Counted from the stretch's first letter, positions 1 through 8,780 are shown. The stretch is 37,595 nt of DNA from Gammaproteobacteria bacterium (GCA_026981935.1 JALSIC010000106.1:1-37595), one strand, 5' to 3'. Notes: generated from the sequence alone by a model not told the origin. Numbers and translations are program-made.

Positions 1-150
1 TCCGCATCGCCGGCATTCGTCACTGGGCTATCTGTCGCCGATCAACTTCGAGAAACAGTACGTCCAGCACAAGAGCGGGGCTCAAACCCCAAATGTTGAA
101 CTGTCCACTGAAGCGGGGTAACTCCACAGCCGCTGCACTGCGGCCTGCCA
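1..150 (+). mobile_element. Right end of an IS3-family insertion sequence
   Basis: The transposase stop at 121 is followed by 29 bases ending in CGGCCTGCCA at 150. IS3-family ends normally finish in CA. From 151 the sequence is nearly identical to the MITE at 14051-14227, beginning partway inside it, so the IS boundary is set by comparison of the two MITE copies. The left end and any target duplication are outside the window. Confidence 0.7.
2..121 (+). CDS. IS3-family transposase (OrfB), C-terminal end, partial
   Basis: The reading frame is open from the window edge and ends at TAA 119-121. It encodes about 39 residues containing SSLGYLSPINFEKQY, the hallmark C-terminal end of IS3-family OrfB transposases (DDE integrase fold), which catalyse copy-and-paste transposition through a circular intermediate. 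The catalytic residues lie outside the window. The element's right end appears to be at 150, immediately abutting a truncated MITE. Whether the rest of the transposase is intact cannot be judged here. Confidence 0.85.
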   Translation, partial: PHRRHSSLGYLSPINFEKQYVQHKSGAQTPNVELSTEAG

Positions 151-300
151 TATGAATTTCAACAAGTCAGGCGTTTCAGGCAGGCGCCGGCTCGGTGTTG
201 CGGCACTTGGCAAGGGCCGGGCCATTTCCTGCGTGCCGCGCCTTGATCCAGCGCCTGCCTGAAACGCTGAACACGATATATATTGTTGCCGGGTTAATAA
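151..300 (-). mobile_element. MITE copy 1, truncated by the IS3-family element
   Basis: About 150 bases match the reverse complement of 14052-14203 with one noted difference, a G/A change. Copy 1 keeps one terminal repeat (278-300, ending CCGGGTTAATAA). The other terminus is replaced by IS DNA at 150. The interior contains a second inverted repeat with arms GCGTTTCAGGCAGGCGC and its complement, so the element can fold into a long hairpin. It encodes no protein. Positions 301-444, between it and the LysR remnant, show nothing recognisable. Confidence 0.85.
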
Positions 301-444
301 TCTGCATCCCGTTCCTTTCCCTCCGATTGATGATGGCTTTTGCAACTATCATCTTCTCAGAGGCGGGGCGGGATGCGCTACCCCTTCTCTGCCCTCAATC
401 ACCCTTTTACAACACTCTTCTACCCGCAAATTCTGCCGAAGAGC

Positions 445-636
445 CGAATTTCCATATTGTCCTGGTATACCGTGGCATTCGAACAGGATCGCGGTCCTTT
501 GACCATGCTCGATGTAGAGGGTTTCCCGATTCCGTGGCAGTGGTATGTGGGGCACAGCCGGGACAAGCGTTTATCGTTGGCCGCGAAGGCTTTCCTGGAT
601 TTTCTGCGCCGGGAAGGCGCAAACATCATCCCGTGA
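445..636 (+). pseudogene. LysR-family regulator, C-terminal remnant
   Basis: The frame ending at TGA 634-636 contains LDVEGFPIPWQWYVGHSRD followed by KRLSLAAKAFLDFL. This is the typical last segment of the effector-binding domain of LysR regulators of the CbbR/CysB type. Similarity seems to start near ISILSWYTVAFEQ (about 448). The DNA-binding HTH and most of the effector domain are absent; upstream is MITE and unrecognised DNA. It cannot bind DNA and is best read as a decayed gene. Its former target is unknown. A CbbR-like origin is only a suggestion. Confidence 0.7.
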
Positions 637-705
637 GAAGGTCGTGCTCGTTCCGGTTCAGGGCTTCTGTCCGTGGAAGCAGAGATTCACGGCTCCGACT
701 CAGAC

Positions 706-1872
706 CTATCTGCCACCCGGCCGAGGAGGCCTGCCGTATCCCGTCAGTTCCATGTAACCGCGACCGCTCACGGGACGGCCTGCATGACGGCCTTGCACCG
801 CGATCGCGCCTTCCCAGTAGCGCACGGCAACGTCCAGCTCCTGTGCTTCCAGCAAGGGGGTGATTTCCAGCGCCAGATCGTGGGAGGGGACGGCGATGCG
901 CCAACGCAGGGGATAGCGCCCGCCGCGGGGGCTGCGCCAGTGTCCCAGCGCTTCGAGACGGACCTCTTCCTGGCGCAGGTGACGGGCCCGGCCGGCGGGA
1001 TCGACGAGTGTTCCGCTGCTGGCCGGGTCCATGCTGCCGTCCTTGCGGCGCAGGCGGTAGAACATGAGATCGTAGCCGTCGTCCAGTTGCAGGGCGAACC
1101 AGTCCCAGCCTGCCTGATCCGGGGCGAGGGCGCTGCTGCTCCATTCCCGGTCCAGCCAGCTCAGTCCTGCCACAGTGAAGGCGCCCGAGGGCAGGGTGAG
1201 GGTGCCCCGCGTGGCGAGGCGGGTCTGGGAGTAATAGTAGGAGGCATGGCCGGGACGCTCACTCTTGCGGCTCAGGCCGGCCGCTCCCTGGAGCACGACG
1301 GGCTTGCGGGGCGACAGTCTCAGATCCAGGGCATGGCCGTCGGCGCGGGCCCGCAGGTGCCATCCGCCGTCTTCCGTGCCCTGGATCTGCCAGTCCTCCA
1401 GCCAGACGCGCAGGGGATCCGTGGTTGCGCCCGCAAGCCCCAGGGCGCCGCGCGCGAAGCGCTCGAAGTAACGGAAATGCCCGGCCTCGAGGTCGCTGAT
1501 GGCGAAATGCGCCATGTAGATCTGGTTGGTCGCCCAGGCCGAGCGGCGGGGGAGAGCTTCGGGGGTGAGTGCGGTGCGGAAGATCACGAGCTGGTAGCCG
1601 AAGCGCCGGCTGTCCGTGTCCTCGAGGTTGCCGGTGAAATACCACCATTCGTTACGGAAATCGGGATGGGCGCCGTGATCCTCGGGAAAGTGGAACGTGC
1701 GGGGTGTTATCGCCCGGGCGAATCCTGGTTCTATTTCACCCCCCAGCAGTTCGCCGAGCTCTCCATTGTCTGGGGAAGGTGCGGACATGTCGCACCCCGG
1801 CAAAATGAACGGGGTCATGAACGAGAGGAACAGGAGGATCAGGCAGGCGCGCGCACGGCTCACGGCGTTCAT
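706..1872 (-). CDS. AttH/CrtC-like lipoprotein (predicted secreted hydrolase, lipocalin-type fold)
   Basis: The 388-residue protein has a signal peptide ending in the lipobox-like LPGC near residue 27, so it should be lipid-anchored outside the inner membrane. The segment FRNEWWYFTGNLED and later WSSSALAPDQAGWDWFALQ are typical of the CrtC/AttH family (COG5621, predicted hydrolases with a double lipocalin-like fold). Its start overlaps the stop of the permease gene in ATGA, so the two are translationally coupled. In Agrobacterium-type attEFGH clusters an AttH homologue follows an ABC exporter, and the layout here matches. The biochemical activity of the family is mostly unknown; the substrate cannot be inferred. 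Confidence 0.85.
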   Translation of the reverse strand: MNAVSRARACLILLFLSFMTPFILPGCDMSAPSPDNGELGELLGGEIEPGFARAITPRTFHFPEDHGAHPDFRNEWWYFTGNLEDTDSRRFGYQLVIFRTALTPEALPRRSAWATNQIYMAHFAISDLEAGHFRYFERFARGALGLAGATTDPLRVWLEDWQIQGTEDGGWHLRARADGHALDLRLSPRKPVVLQGAAGLSRKSERPGHASYYYSQTRLATRGTLTLPSGAFTVAGLSWLDREWSSSALAPDQAGWDWFALQLDDGYDLMFYRLRRKDGSMDPASSGTLVDPAGRARHLRQEEVRLEALGHWRSPRGGRYPLRWRIAVPSHDLALEITPLLEAQELDVAVRYWEGAIAVQGRHAGRPVSGRGYMELTGYGRPPRPGGR

Positions 1873-4400
1873 TCCTCCCGCAGGGCCCGTGCCGGGGGCT
1901 GCCGCGTCTGGCGCCAGGCAGGATAGAGTGCGGCGAGCCAGGCGGCCGCCAGGCCCAGGACCACAGTGGCCCCCAGGGCCTCCCAGGGCGTGTGGCTGGT
2001 CATGGTCCAGCCGAAGGCGCGGCGGTTGATGACGTGGATGAGGAGCTGGGACAGGAGCATGCCCATGGGCAGGGCCAGCAGCCCGGCCAGCAGGCCCATG
2101 AAGCCGGTCTGCACCAGGGTGATGCGCCAGATGCCGCCGGTGGTGACGCCGCTGGCGCGCAGGATGGCCTGCTCGCGGCCTCGTTCCAGTTGCAGGGCCA
2201 GCAGGGCACTGAACACGGCGAGGAAGGCCACGATCACCGCCAGCAGGCGCAACACCTGGGTGATGGTGAAAGTGCGGTCGAAGATGGCCAGGGAGTGGCG
2301 GCGGATCTCCTGATTGGAACGGATGCGCAAGGCCTGGCCGTGTTCCGCGGCGAGGCGGCGGATCGCATCGGCCGTTTCCCCGGCCCGGGCGGGATTCTCC
2401 AGATAGAGACCGAGACCGCCCACGGCGCGGTCGCGGAAATGCGCTTCATAGAGGCGACGGTCCACGAGCACCTGGCCCCCGGGATTGCCATAATCGTAAT
2501 AGACGCCCAGGATACGGAAATGGCGGTCGCCGCGGTCCGTGGGCAGGGTGATGCTGTCGCCGGGCGCGAGTCCGCGGGCGTAGGCCAGCGGCTCGGAGAC
2601 CAGCACGCCGCGGCCTGCACGAAATGCTTCCCACACGCCGGGCAGGGCCTCACGCAGGGGATAGCGGGGAGACAGCCCGGGGGAGAGCCCCAGGGCGAAG
2701 AGCTCGATGAGTTCACCTTCCCGTTCCAGTTGCACGCCCCGGCCCGTGGAATGGGCACGGATGCCCGGCAGGGCAAGGATGGCCTGTTGCAGGTCGGGAT
2801 CCAGCGCGCCCTGGGTGCGGCTCGTGCCCAACCCGGGCGCGGCGACATAGAGATCGGCATGCAAGCTTGCTTCCAGCCACTGGGCGACACTGATACGGAA
2901 GCTCGCGATCATGATGCTCACGCCCAGGGCGGCCGCCAGCGCCAGCATGAGGGCCGCCGCGGCCACGCCGGTGCGGCTCAGCCCCGCTGCAATGCCCCGC
3001 AGGGCCAGGCGCTCCAGCAGGCCAGGCAGCAGACGCGCCGCCAGCCTGGCCGCCTGTCCCGTCACCTGCGGGACCAGGGCGGCGATGCCCAGCATGATGA
3101 GAAAGAGGGCGGTGAACCCCATCATCAGGCTGCTGCCCGCGAGGAGCAGGACCGCGCCCAGCAGGGCAAGCAACACACCGCCTGTCGTAAGGTGGCGCGC
3201 CGTCCACCGGCTGTGGTCTTCGAGGCGGGAACGTTGCAGGGCGTGAACGGGACGGGTGGCAGTGGCCTCCAGCATGGCCGGCAGGGCCGCCAGGAGGGTG
3301 CCTCCCACGCCCAATGCCACACCCAGCGCCAGGGTGGCGGGGGCGAGCCGTGTCTCGGCCACGGTCAACTGGAAATAGAGATCGTTGAGCGTGCGTCCCA
3401 CCAGGGCCAGCAGGCCTTCGCCCAGGATCACGCCCCCGGCCACGCCCAGGAGGGTGGCGCCTAGCGCCAGCAGGCAGGTTTCCCGCAGGTGGAGCATCAG
3501 CAGTTCGCGCTGCGTCACGCCCAGCAGGCGCAGGATGCCCAGCTGGCGCCGGCGCTGCAGGGTGAGGAAGTTCATCGTGTTGTAGATGAGGAACATGCCC
3601 ACCAGCAGGGCGAGGAGGCTCATGGCGGTGAGATTGGTGTGGAAGGCGCGGCTCATCTGCAGCTGGGCTGCGCTGCGGGAGGCGGCAGTGACGATCTGCG
3701 CCCCGGTGGGGAGCAGGTCATGGATTCTCCGGAGCAGGGCCTCGCCTGCCTCGGCCGGCGGCAGGCGCAGGTCGATCCAGCTCAGTACCCCGGTCAGGCC
3801 GGTGGCTTCCTGGGCTGCGGCGATGTCCATGACCAGCAGGCCGTCGAGGGCAGCGGCACTTTCCGGATCATGGAGAAGGCCGACAAGGTGGAATTCACGT
3901 GTTCTTCCGCCCAGGGTGACGGTGAAGCGGTCGCCTTCTGCCAGCCCCAGCCGGGCAGCGGTGGCGGCGGCGAGGAGGGCGGCGTCGGGCCGGGTGAGGA
4001 GTTCGGTCAGGGTATCACCTTCCACCGTCAGGGCGGGCCGCATGGCGGACGCCATGTCGGACTGGGCCAGTGGATCGATGCCCAGCAGGTGCAGGGCCTC
4101 GTTGCCGCTGCGCCCATAGGCCTCCAGCACCGGGCTGCTCTCGCGCAGCCCCAGGACCACCCGCAGGTGCCGGTAGAGATCTTCGTCCAGTCCGCCCGGG
4201 CCGCCCACGATCTGGTGTGTGGCGCGGCCGTTGACCGTTTCCATGGACAGCATGAAGGCCCGTTGCGCGCTGTCGTTGGCCAGCTGCACGGCGGTGACCA
4301 CGGCCACGCCCAGGGCGATGCCCAGCAGGGCCAGCGACAGCTGCCAGGGATGACGGCGCAGGAAGCGCCAGCCGGCACGTTGTGCAAGCTCAGCCGGCAT
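1869..4400 (-). CDS. FtsX/MacB-type ABC transporter permease (AttF/AttG-like)
   Basis: The protein has about 843 residues. An N-terminal membrane segment (LSLALLGIALGVAVVTAV) is followed by a periplasmic MacB-core-like region, then several further membrane segments. Two FtsX-like blocks are visible, around TAMSLLALLVGMFLIYNTMN and, near the C-terminus, VLRLLAVIVAFLAVFSALL. Both halves sit in one chain, as in large LolC/E-like or AttF/G-like permeases. An earlier in-frame ATG at 4457 exists, but the start at 4400 gives an 11-base overlap with the ATPase stop and begins with MPAELAQRAGWRFL, which looks like a normal cytoplasmic lead. It probably works with the ATPase upstream to move a lipid-linked or hydrophobic molecule from the inner membrane to the AttH-like lipoprotein. 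The substrate is unknown. Confidence 0.88.
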   Translation of the reverse strand: MPAELAQRAGWRFLRRHPWQLSLALLGIALGVAVVTAVQLANDSAQRAFMLSMETVNGRATHQIVGGPGGLDEDLYRHLRVVLGLRESSPVLEAYGRSGNEALHLLGIDPLAQSDMASAMRPALTVEGDTLTELLTRPDAALLAAATAARLGLAEGDRFTVTLGGRTREFHLVGLLHDPESAAALDGLLVMDIAAAQEATGLTGVLSWIDLRLPPAEAGEALLRRIHDLLPTGAQIVTAASRSAAQLQMSRAFHTNLTAMSLLALLVGMFLIYNTMNFLTLQRRRQLGILRLLGVTQRELLMLHLRETCLLALGATLLGVAGGVILGEGLLALVGRTLNDLYFQLTVAETRLAPATLALGVALGVGGTLLAALPAMLEATATRPVHALQRSRLEDHSRWTARHLTTGGVLLALLGAVLLLAGSSLMMGFTALFLIMLGIAALVPQVTGQAARLAARLLPGLLERLALRGIAAGLSRTGVAAAALMLALAAALGVSIMIASFRISVAQWLEASLHADLYVAAPGLGTSRTQGALDPDLQQAILALPGIRAHSTGRGVQLEREGELIELFALGLSPGLSPRYPLREALPGVWEAFRAGRGVLVSEPLAYARGLAPGDSITLPTDRGDRHFRILGVYYDYGNPGGQVLVDRRLYEAHFRDRAVGGLGLYLENPARAGETADAIRRLAAEHGQALRIRSNQEIRRHSLAIFDRTFTITQVLRLLAVIVAFLAVFSALLALQLERGREQAILRASGVTTGGIWRITLVQTGFMGLLAGLLALPMGMLLSQLLIHVINRRAFGWTMTSHTPWEALGATVVLGLAAAWLAALYPAWRQTRQPPARALREE

Positions 4401-5109
4401 GGGAACGGGTGAGGGACGAGGACAAGGCGGACATGTCCGCTTCCTCCAGGCGGCCATGGCGAAGCTGCAGGATGCGATGGGCCAGGGAGGCGGTTTCCCG
4501 GTCGTGGGTCACGAGGACCAGCGTATGGCCCGCATCGCGTACCAGTCGCCTCAGCAGGTCGAGGACACGGGTGCCGCTGTCCTCGTCGAGGTTGCCCGTG
4601 GGCTCGTCCGCCAGGACCAGCAGGGGGTCGTGGGCCAGGGCCCGGGCAATGGCCACCCGTTGCTGCTCGCCGCCCGAGAGGCGGTCGGGAAAGGCGTCGG
4701 CCTTGTCCGCAAGCGCCACTTCCTCCAGCAGTTCAGAGGCGCGCTGCAGGGGCAGCCCGTTGAGTTCCAGGGCAAGCTGCACGTTCTCGCGCACGGTGAG
4801 CGTGGGCAGGAGATTGAAGAACTGATAGATGAAACCGATGTGGCGGCGGCGAAAGCGCGTGCGCTCATTCTCGTCCATGGCGGTGAGTTCCCTGCCCTGG
4901 ATGAAGACCTGGCCCGCGAGCGGCAGGTCGATGCCGCTGATGAGGTTGAGCAGGGTGGACTTGCCGCAGCCGCTGCGTCCCATGATGGCGATGCATTCGC
5001 CACGGCCGGCTTCCAGGGCTAGATTGTCCAGTACCGGATGTCCCGGTTCGTAGGCATGGCGAAGCGCCTGCAGGCGGAGCAGGGGTTCTGAAGAAGTACT
5101 GTTATTCAT
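4390..5109 (-). CDS. ABC transporter ATPase, LolD/MacB type
   Basis: The 239-residue protein is a complete ABC ATPase. It has Walker A GRSGCGKST at residues 44-52, the Q-loop region IYQFFNLLPTLTVREN, signature LSGGEQQRVAIARAL, Walker B LLVLADEPTGNLD, and the switch histidine in LVLVTHDRE. The FNLLPTLTV and DEPTGNLD wording is typical of the LolD/MacB/FtsE branch, whose partners are FtsX-type permeases rather than classical importers. It is the first gene of the operon and overlaps the permease start. It hydrolyses ATP in the cytoplasm to drive mechanotransmission by the permease. Confidence 0.95.
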   Translation of the reverse strand: MNNSTSSEPLLRLQALRHAYEPGHPVLDNLALEAGRGECIAIMGRSGCGKSTLLNLISGIDLPLAGQVFIQGRELTAMDENERTRFRRRHIGFIYQFFNLLPTLTVRENVQLALELNGLPLQRASELLEEVALADKADAFPDRLSGGEQQRVAIARALAHDPLLVLADEPTGNLDEDSGTRVLDLLRRLVRDAGHTLVLVTHDRETASLAHRILQLRHGRLEEADMSALSSSLTRSHAG

Positions 5110-5417
5110 TGCCGGAGACCTTCCTTCGCAGCGGGTGAGGCGGAGATCATTGAACCGGCCTTAATCAGCCATGGCCCGTTCGCATCATGGGGTTTGCGCA
5201 GGGGACAAGCCGGTCGGAGCTGGGCGTGAACAGGGATATTTCTGAATACATTGCATGATGATGATCCGAAAACATCCTGATCGACATGAGAAATCATACA
5301 GCAAGCATGGGAATAGGTCATTTCTTCTATCATGTAGGATTTTTTTGATGTATAGTTTCCGTCTCGAGATTCAGGCCAGAATTTCTGGCCGGGATTGCTG
5401 GCTGGGATTGCAGGGCA
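5110..5417. other. Divergent intergenic region with operator-like palindrome
   Basis: About 308 bases separate the divergent ATPase and GGDEF/EAL genes, so both promoters should be here. A TATAGT hexamer at 5351-5356 could be a -10 for the rightward gene, but no good -35 lies 16-18 bases upstream. A perfect 17-base palindrome lies at 5374-5390. Two GGGATTGC copies follow it. No ORF here looks real. Confidence 0.5.
5374..5390. promoter_or_regulatory. Perfect 17-base palindrome upstream of the GGDEF/EAL gene
   Basis: GGCCAGAATTTCTGGCC has two perfect 8-base arms around a single central T. It ends 28 bases before the ATG at 5418 and just after a possible -10 (5351-5356). It could be a dimeric repressor site or an RNA hairpin in the leader. 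The binding protein is unknown. Confidence 0.45.
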
Positions 5418-8400
5418 ATGTCAAGGCGCGTGTCCGGAAACGGGGCCCGCCATTTTTTTACCGCAGAATACATGGCAAGATCCGATCATCAGGCAGCCGC
5501 CCTGACCCATCACCTTCTGCTTCAGTTTACCATTGCAGAAGAGCCCGCCACTTTTTTTTCCCGCCTCCTGGATCACCTGCTGGACCTGACGGACAGCCGT
5601 TTCGGCTTCATCGCCGAGTTGTTCCATGACGACAGTGGAAGGCCCTTTCTCCGCACCCGCGCCATCAGCGAGCTGCCCTGGCCGGGCAGGGACAGCATCG
5701 GTCAGGGGCAGGAATTCCGCAAGATGGACAGTCTCTATGGTCACGTCATCCGTACCCGCCGGCCCGTCATCAGCAATGCCCCGGCTGCGGATCCCAGGCG
5801 GGGCGGATTGCCTGCAGGGCATCCTGAGCTGGAAGCCTTTGCCGGCCTGCCGTTTTTCTCGCGCGGCCGGCTGCTGGGCATGGTGGCCCTGGCCAACAGG
5901 CCGGGCGGATACCATGAGGATCAGGTACAGCTGCTCAAGCCGCTTCTGGAGGCCTGCGCCGTGTTCGTCGAGGCAGCCCGTGGCCAGCAGCTGCAGGCCG
6001 GTGAAGAGCGCTATCGGCGCATATTCGACGGCAGCGCAATCGCCTTGTGGGAAGAGGACCTTTCCGAATTGAGAGTCTTCATCGATTCACTCCTTGACCA
6101 GGGGCTGGAACCGGCGGATCTGTATGATTATCTCGATGCCCGCCCGGAGGTGGTTCAAGACGCCGTCGCCAAAGTGAAACTGCTCGATGTCAATCCGGCC
6201 GCGGTCAAGCTGTTCGAGGCAGAGAGCAAGGCAGCATTGTTATCTTCCCTGGCCGACACCTTTCTCCCTGAAACCTTGGATACGTTCAAGAGGGGTGTGG
6301 TCGCCATTGCGGAAGGTCGTGAGATCTTCGAAGCCGAGGTTACGTACAAGACCTTGAAGGGAAAGATCCTGCAGGTCCTGTTGTCGGTCAATCTGCCTGC
6401 CGCGACTCATGCCAGCGCTTATGAACGGATCGTGGTCTGCCTGCAGGACATCACGGAACGGGTGAGAGCGGAACAGGCGCTGCGCCGCAGCGAGGAGCGC
6501 CTCGCGGAGGCCCAGCACCTGGCCAGGCTGGGGTACTGGGAACTTGATCTGACAAGCGGCAGACTGCACTGGTCTGACGAGGTGTTTCGCATTTTCGGCC
6601 TGGAGCCGGGGGCGTGCGAGCCTTCCTACGAGACATTCCTGGAGATGGTGCATCCCGAGGACCGGGAGCGCGTGCACAATGCCTATACGCAATCGGTGGC
6701 AGAGCACAGTACCTATGATATCGTGCACCGCCTGCTGCTCGGGGACGGCACGCTGAAATATGTCAATGAACGCTGCCAGACCTTTTATGACGAGACAGGC
6801 AGGCCCCTGCGATCCATCGGCACGGTACAGGACGTCAGCGAGCACCATCAGACCCAGAGTCAGATCATGAAACTGTCCAGCGCCCTGGAGCAGATCGCCG
6901 ATTCGGTGATCATCACCAACCGTCAGGGCGTGATCGAATACGTCAACCCGGCATTCGAGGCGATCACCGGCTATGCCCGCGAGGAGGCGGTCGGCAGGAA
7001 ACCCAATCTCGTCAAGTCGGGCCGCCATGACCGGGACTTTTACCGCCGCCTGTGGCGTACCATCCTGCGCGGCGACATCTTTCGTGACATGTTCATCAAC
7101 CGGAAGAAAAACGGCGCCCTCTATTACGAGGAAAAGACCATCATGCCCCTGAAGAACAGTGCGGGAGAGATTACCCATTTCATCTCGACGGGCAAGGACA
7201 TTACACAACGCATGGAAGCGGAGGAGCGTCTCCATCACCTGGCTTATCACGACATGCTCACCGATCTGCCCAACCGGGCCCTGTTCATGGACCGTATCGA
7301 GCATGCCATGCAGCGTCGTCGCATGAGCGGCCAGCGTCTGGCCCTGTTGTTTCTGGATCTGGACCGCTTCAAGAACATCAACGATACCCTGGGTCATGAT
7401 GCAGGTGACCGGCTGCTGCAGACCGTTGCCCGCCGCATTACCCAATGTGTCCGCGAGGGCGACACGGTCGCCCGCTTCGGTGGCGACGAATTTGCCGTCC
7501 TGCTGGAAGATGTGGCCACTACCGATGTCGCCAGCCAGATCGCCTCGAAATTCAATGAAGCGATCGGAAAGGTCATCGAAGTCGACGGGCACGAACTGTT
7601 CGTCACGGCGAGTATCGGCATCAGTTTCTTCCCGGACGATGCGGATACGGCGGGCATCCTGCTGAAGAATGCCGACGCCGCCATGTACCGCGCCAAGGAC
7701 ATGGGACGCAATACCTATCAGTTCTATTCCCGTGACATGGGCAGCAAGGCCTTCGAACGTCTCTCCCTGGAGACCAGCCTGCGCCATGCCCTGGATCGCC
7801 AGGAATTCCTGCTCCACTACCAGCCCCAGGTCGATGTGCGCAGCGGCGCGATCCTCGGCATTGAGACCCTGCTGCGCTGGCAGCATCCCGATCTGGGCCT
7901 GGTCCAGCCCATGAAGTTCATTCCGCTGCTGGAAGAAACCGGTCTCATTGTCCCCGTGGGCGAGTGGATCCTGGAAACTGCCTGCCGGCAGCTCAAATGC
8001 TGGCAGACGAGGCATGGCAAGGCATTCCGCCTCGCTGTCAATCTTTCGGGGCGCCAGTTCTTCGATCCTGCCCTGAAGCTGCAACTCGAGCGGCTCCTGC
8101 AGCGCAGCGACCTGGATCCCGCGGCGCTGGAACTTGAAATCACCGAAACCATACTCATGCAAAACGACAAGGCCACCCGTGACAACCTGGGGGCATTGCA
8201 GGAACTGGGGCTGCGCCTGTCCATCGATGATTTCGGCACGGGGTATTCGTCCCTCAGCTATCTGAAACGCTTTCCCATCGATTCCCTGAAAATCGACCGT
8301 TCCTTTATCCGCGACCTGAGCACGGACCCGGATGACGCCGCCATCGTTTCCGCCATTATCGTGATGGCCCACAGCCTGAAACTCGAAGTCATCGCAGAAG

Positions 8401-8588
8401 GCGTGGAGTCCCGGGAGCAACTGGATTTTCTCAAGACAAAAGACTGTGATGCCATGCAAGGTTATCTCTTCAGCAAGCCGCTGGACGTGGAAACCATGGA
8501 CCGCCTGCTCGAGAAGAATGTTCGTGACCCGGACACGCTCCTGCAGGAGAAGCGACCGCATGGACACTGCTCAGGCACAAAAGGGTGA
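5418..8588 (+). CDS. c-di-GMP turnover protein: GAF-PAS-PAS-PAS-GGDEF-EAL
   Basis: The 1056-residue cytoplasmic protein has no membrane segments. Approximate order: GAF (30-190), divergent PAS (200-355), PAS (360-475, GYWELDLTSGRLHWS), PAS (485-600, SVIITNRQGVIEYVNPAFE), GGDEF (605-770) and EAL (785-1035). The diguanylate cyclase motif GGDEF is intact, with an inhibitory-site RxxD (REGD) five residues before it. The phosphodiesterase domain has ETL in place of EAL but keeps the catalytic glutamate, NLSGRQF, DDFGTGYSSL and the later EGVES, so it is probably active. Either synthesis or breakdown of c-di-GMP is possible, tuned by signals at GAF/PAS. An alternative start is the ATG at 5472. It is the only c-di-GMP enzyme in the window; a PilZ effector lies at 36989. 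Confidence 0.93.
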   Translation: MSRRVSGNGARHFFTAEYMARSDHQAAALTHHLLLQFTIAEEPATFFSRLLDHLLDLTDSRFGFIAELFHDDSGRPFLRTRAISELPWPGRDSIGQGQEFRKMDSLYGHVIRTRRPVISNAPAADPRRGGLPAGHPELEAFAGLPFFSRGRLLGMVALANRPGGYHEDQVQLLKPLLEACAVFVEAARGQQLQAGEERYRRIFDGSAIALWEEDLSELRVFIDSLLDQGLEPADLYDYLDARPEVVQDAVAKVKLLDVNPAAVKLFEAESKAALLSSLADTFLPETLDTFKRGVVAIAEGREIFEAEVTYKTLKGKILQVLLSVNLPAATHASAYERIVVCLQDITERVRAEQALRRSEERLAEAQHLARLGYWELDLTSGRLHWSDEVFRIFGLEPGACEPSYETFLEMVHPEDRERVHNAYTQSVAEHSTYDIVHRLLLGDGTLKYVNERCQTFYDETGRPLRSIGTVQDVSEHHQTQSQIMKLSSALEQIADSVIITNRQGVIEYVNPAFEAITGYAREEAVGRKPNLVKSGRHDRDFYRRLWRTILRGDIFRDMFINRKKNGALYYEEKTIMPLKNSAGEITHFISTGKDITQRMEAEERLHHLAYHDMLTDLPNRALFMDRIEHAMQRRRMSGQRLALLFLDLDRFKNINDTLGHDAGDRLLQTVARRITQCVREGDTVARFGGDEFAVLLEDVATTDVASQIASKFNEAIGKVIEVDGHELFVTASIGISFFPDDADTAGILLKNADAAMYRAKDMGRNTYQFYSRDMGSKAFERLSLETSLRHALDRQEFLLHYQPQVDVRSGAILGIETLLRWQHPDLGLVQPMKFIPLLEETGLIVPVGEWILETACRQLKCWQTRHGKAFRLAVNLSGRQFFDPALKLQLERLLQRSDLDPAALELEITETILMQNDKATRDNLGALQELGLRLSIDDFGTGYSSLSYLKRFPIDSLKIDRSFIRDLSTDPDDAAIVSAIIVMAHSLKLEVIAEGVESREQLDFLKTKDCDAMQGYLFSKPLDVETMDRLLEKNVRDPDTLLQEKRPHGHCSGTKG

Positions 8589-8636
8589 CTTGCGCCACGG
8601 ATATTAGCGAGGATTCAGCTGTCGTTCGGATTTCGC

Positions 8637-8764
8637 CCCGGATTTCTCGCTGCGCTCGAAATGACAGGGATAATGTCATTCCCCCCACACTTCATTGTCA
8701 TTCCGAGCACATTATTGTCAGTTCGAGCACATTTCGTTGTCATTTCGACCGAAGGCGAAATCTA
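8637..8764. repeat. GTCATTTCGA-family repeat cluster 1
   Basis: Several degenerate copies of a short unit occur in both orientations: TTTCTCGCTGCGCTCGAAAT near 8643, then GTCATTCCGAGCAC, CAGTTCGAGCAC and GTCATTTCGACCGAAGGCGA up to 8760. The same units build the arrays at 27483-27997 and 33450-33795. Such units are widespread intergenic repeats in many bacterial genomes. Their origin is unclear. Confidence 0.8.
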
Positions 8765-8780
8765 TGAAGCGCTCCAACAA

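Noticed and set aside
1992-3464. Plus-strand open frame of 490 codons opposite the permease
   Set aside because: Composition (very rich in G, Q, A, H) is typical of an antisense shadow; the permease on the other strand has consistent membrane segments.
4401-4457. Upstream ATG (4457) as the permease start
   Set aside because: It adds 19 proline- and cysteine-rich residues antisense-like to nothing conserved; ATG 4400 gives the usual tight overlap with the ATPase stop.
6240-8567. Long minus-strand open frame (775 codons) opposite the GGDEF/EAL gene
   Set aside because: It is antisense to a protein with clear catalytic motifs and encodes no recognisable domain; GC-rich third-position bias creates such frames.
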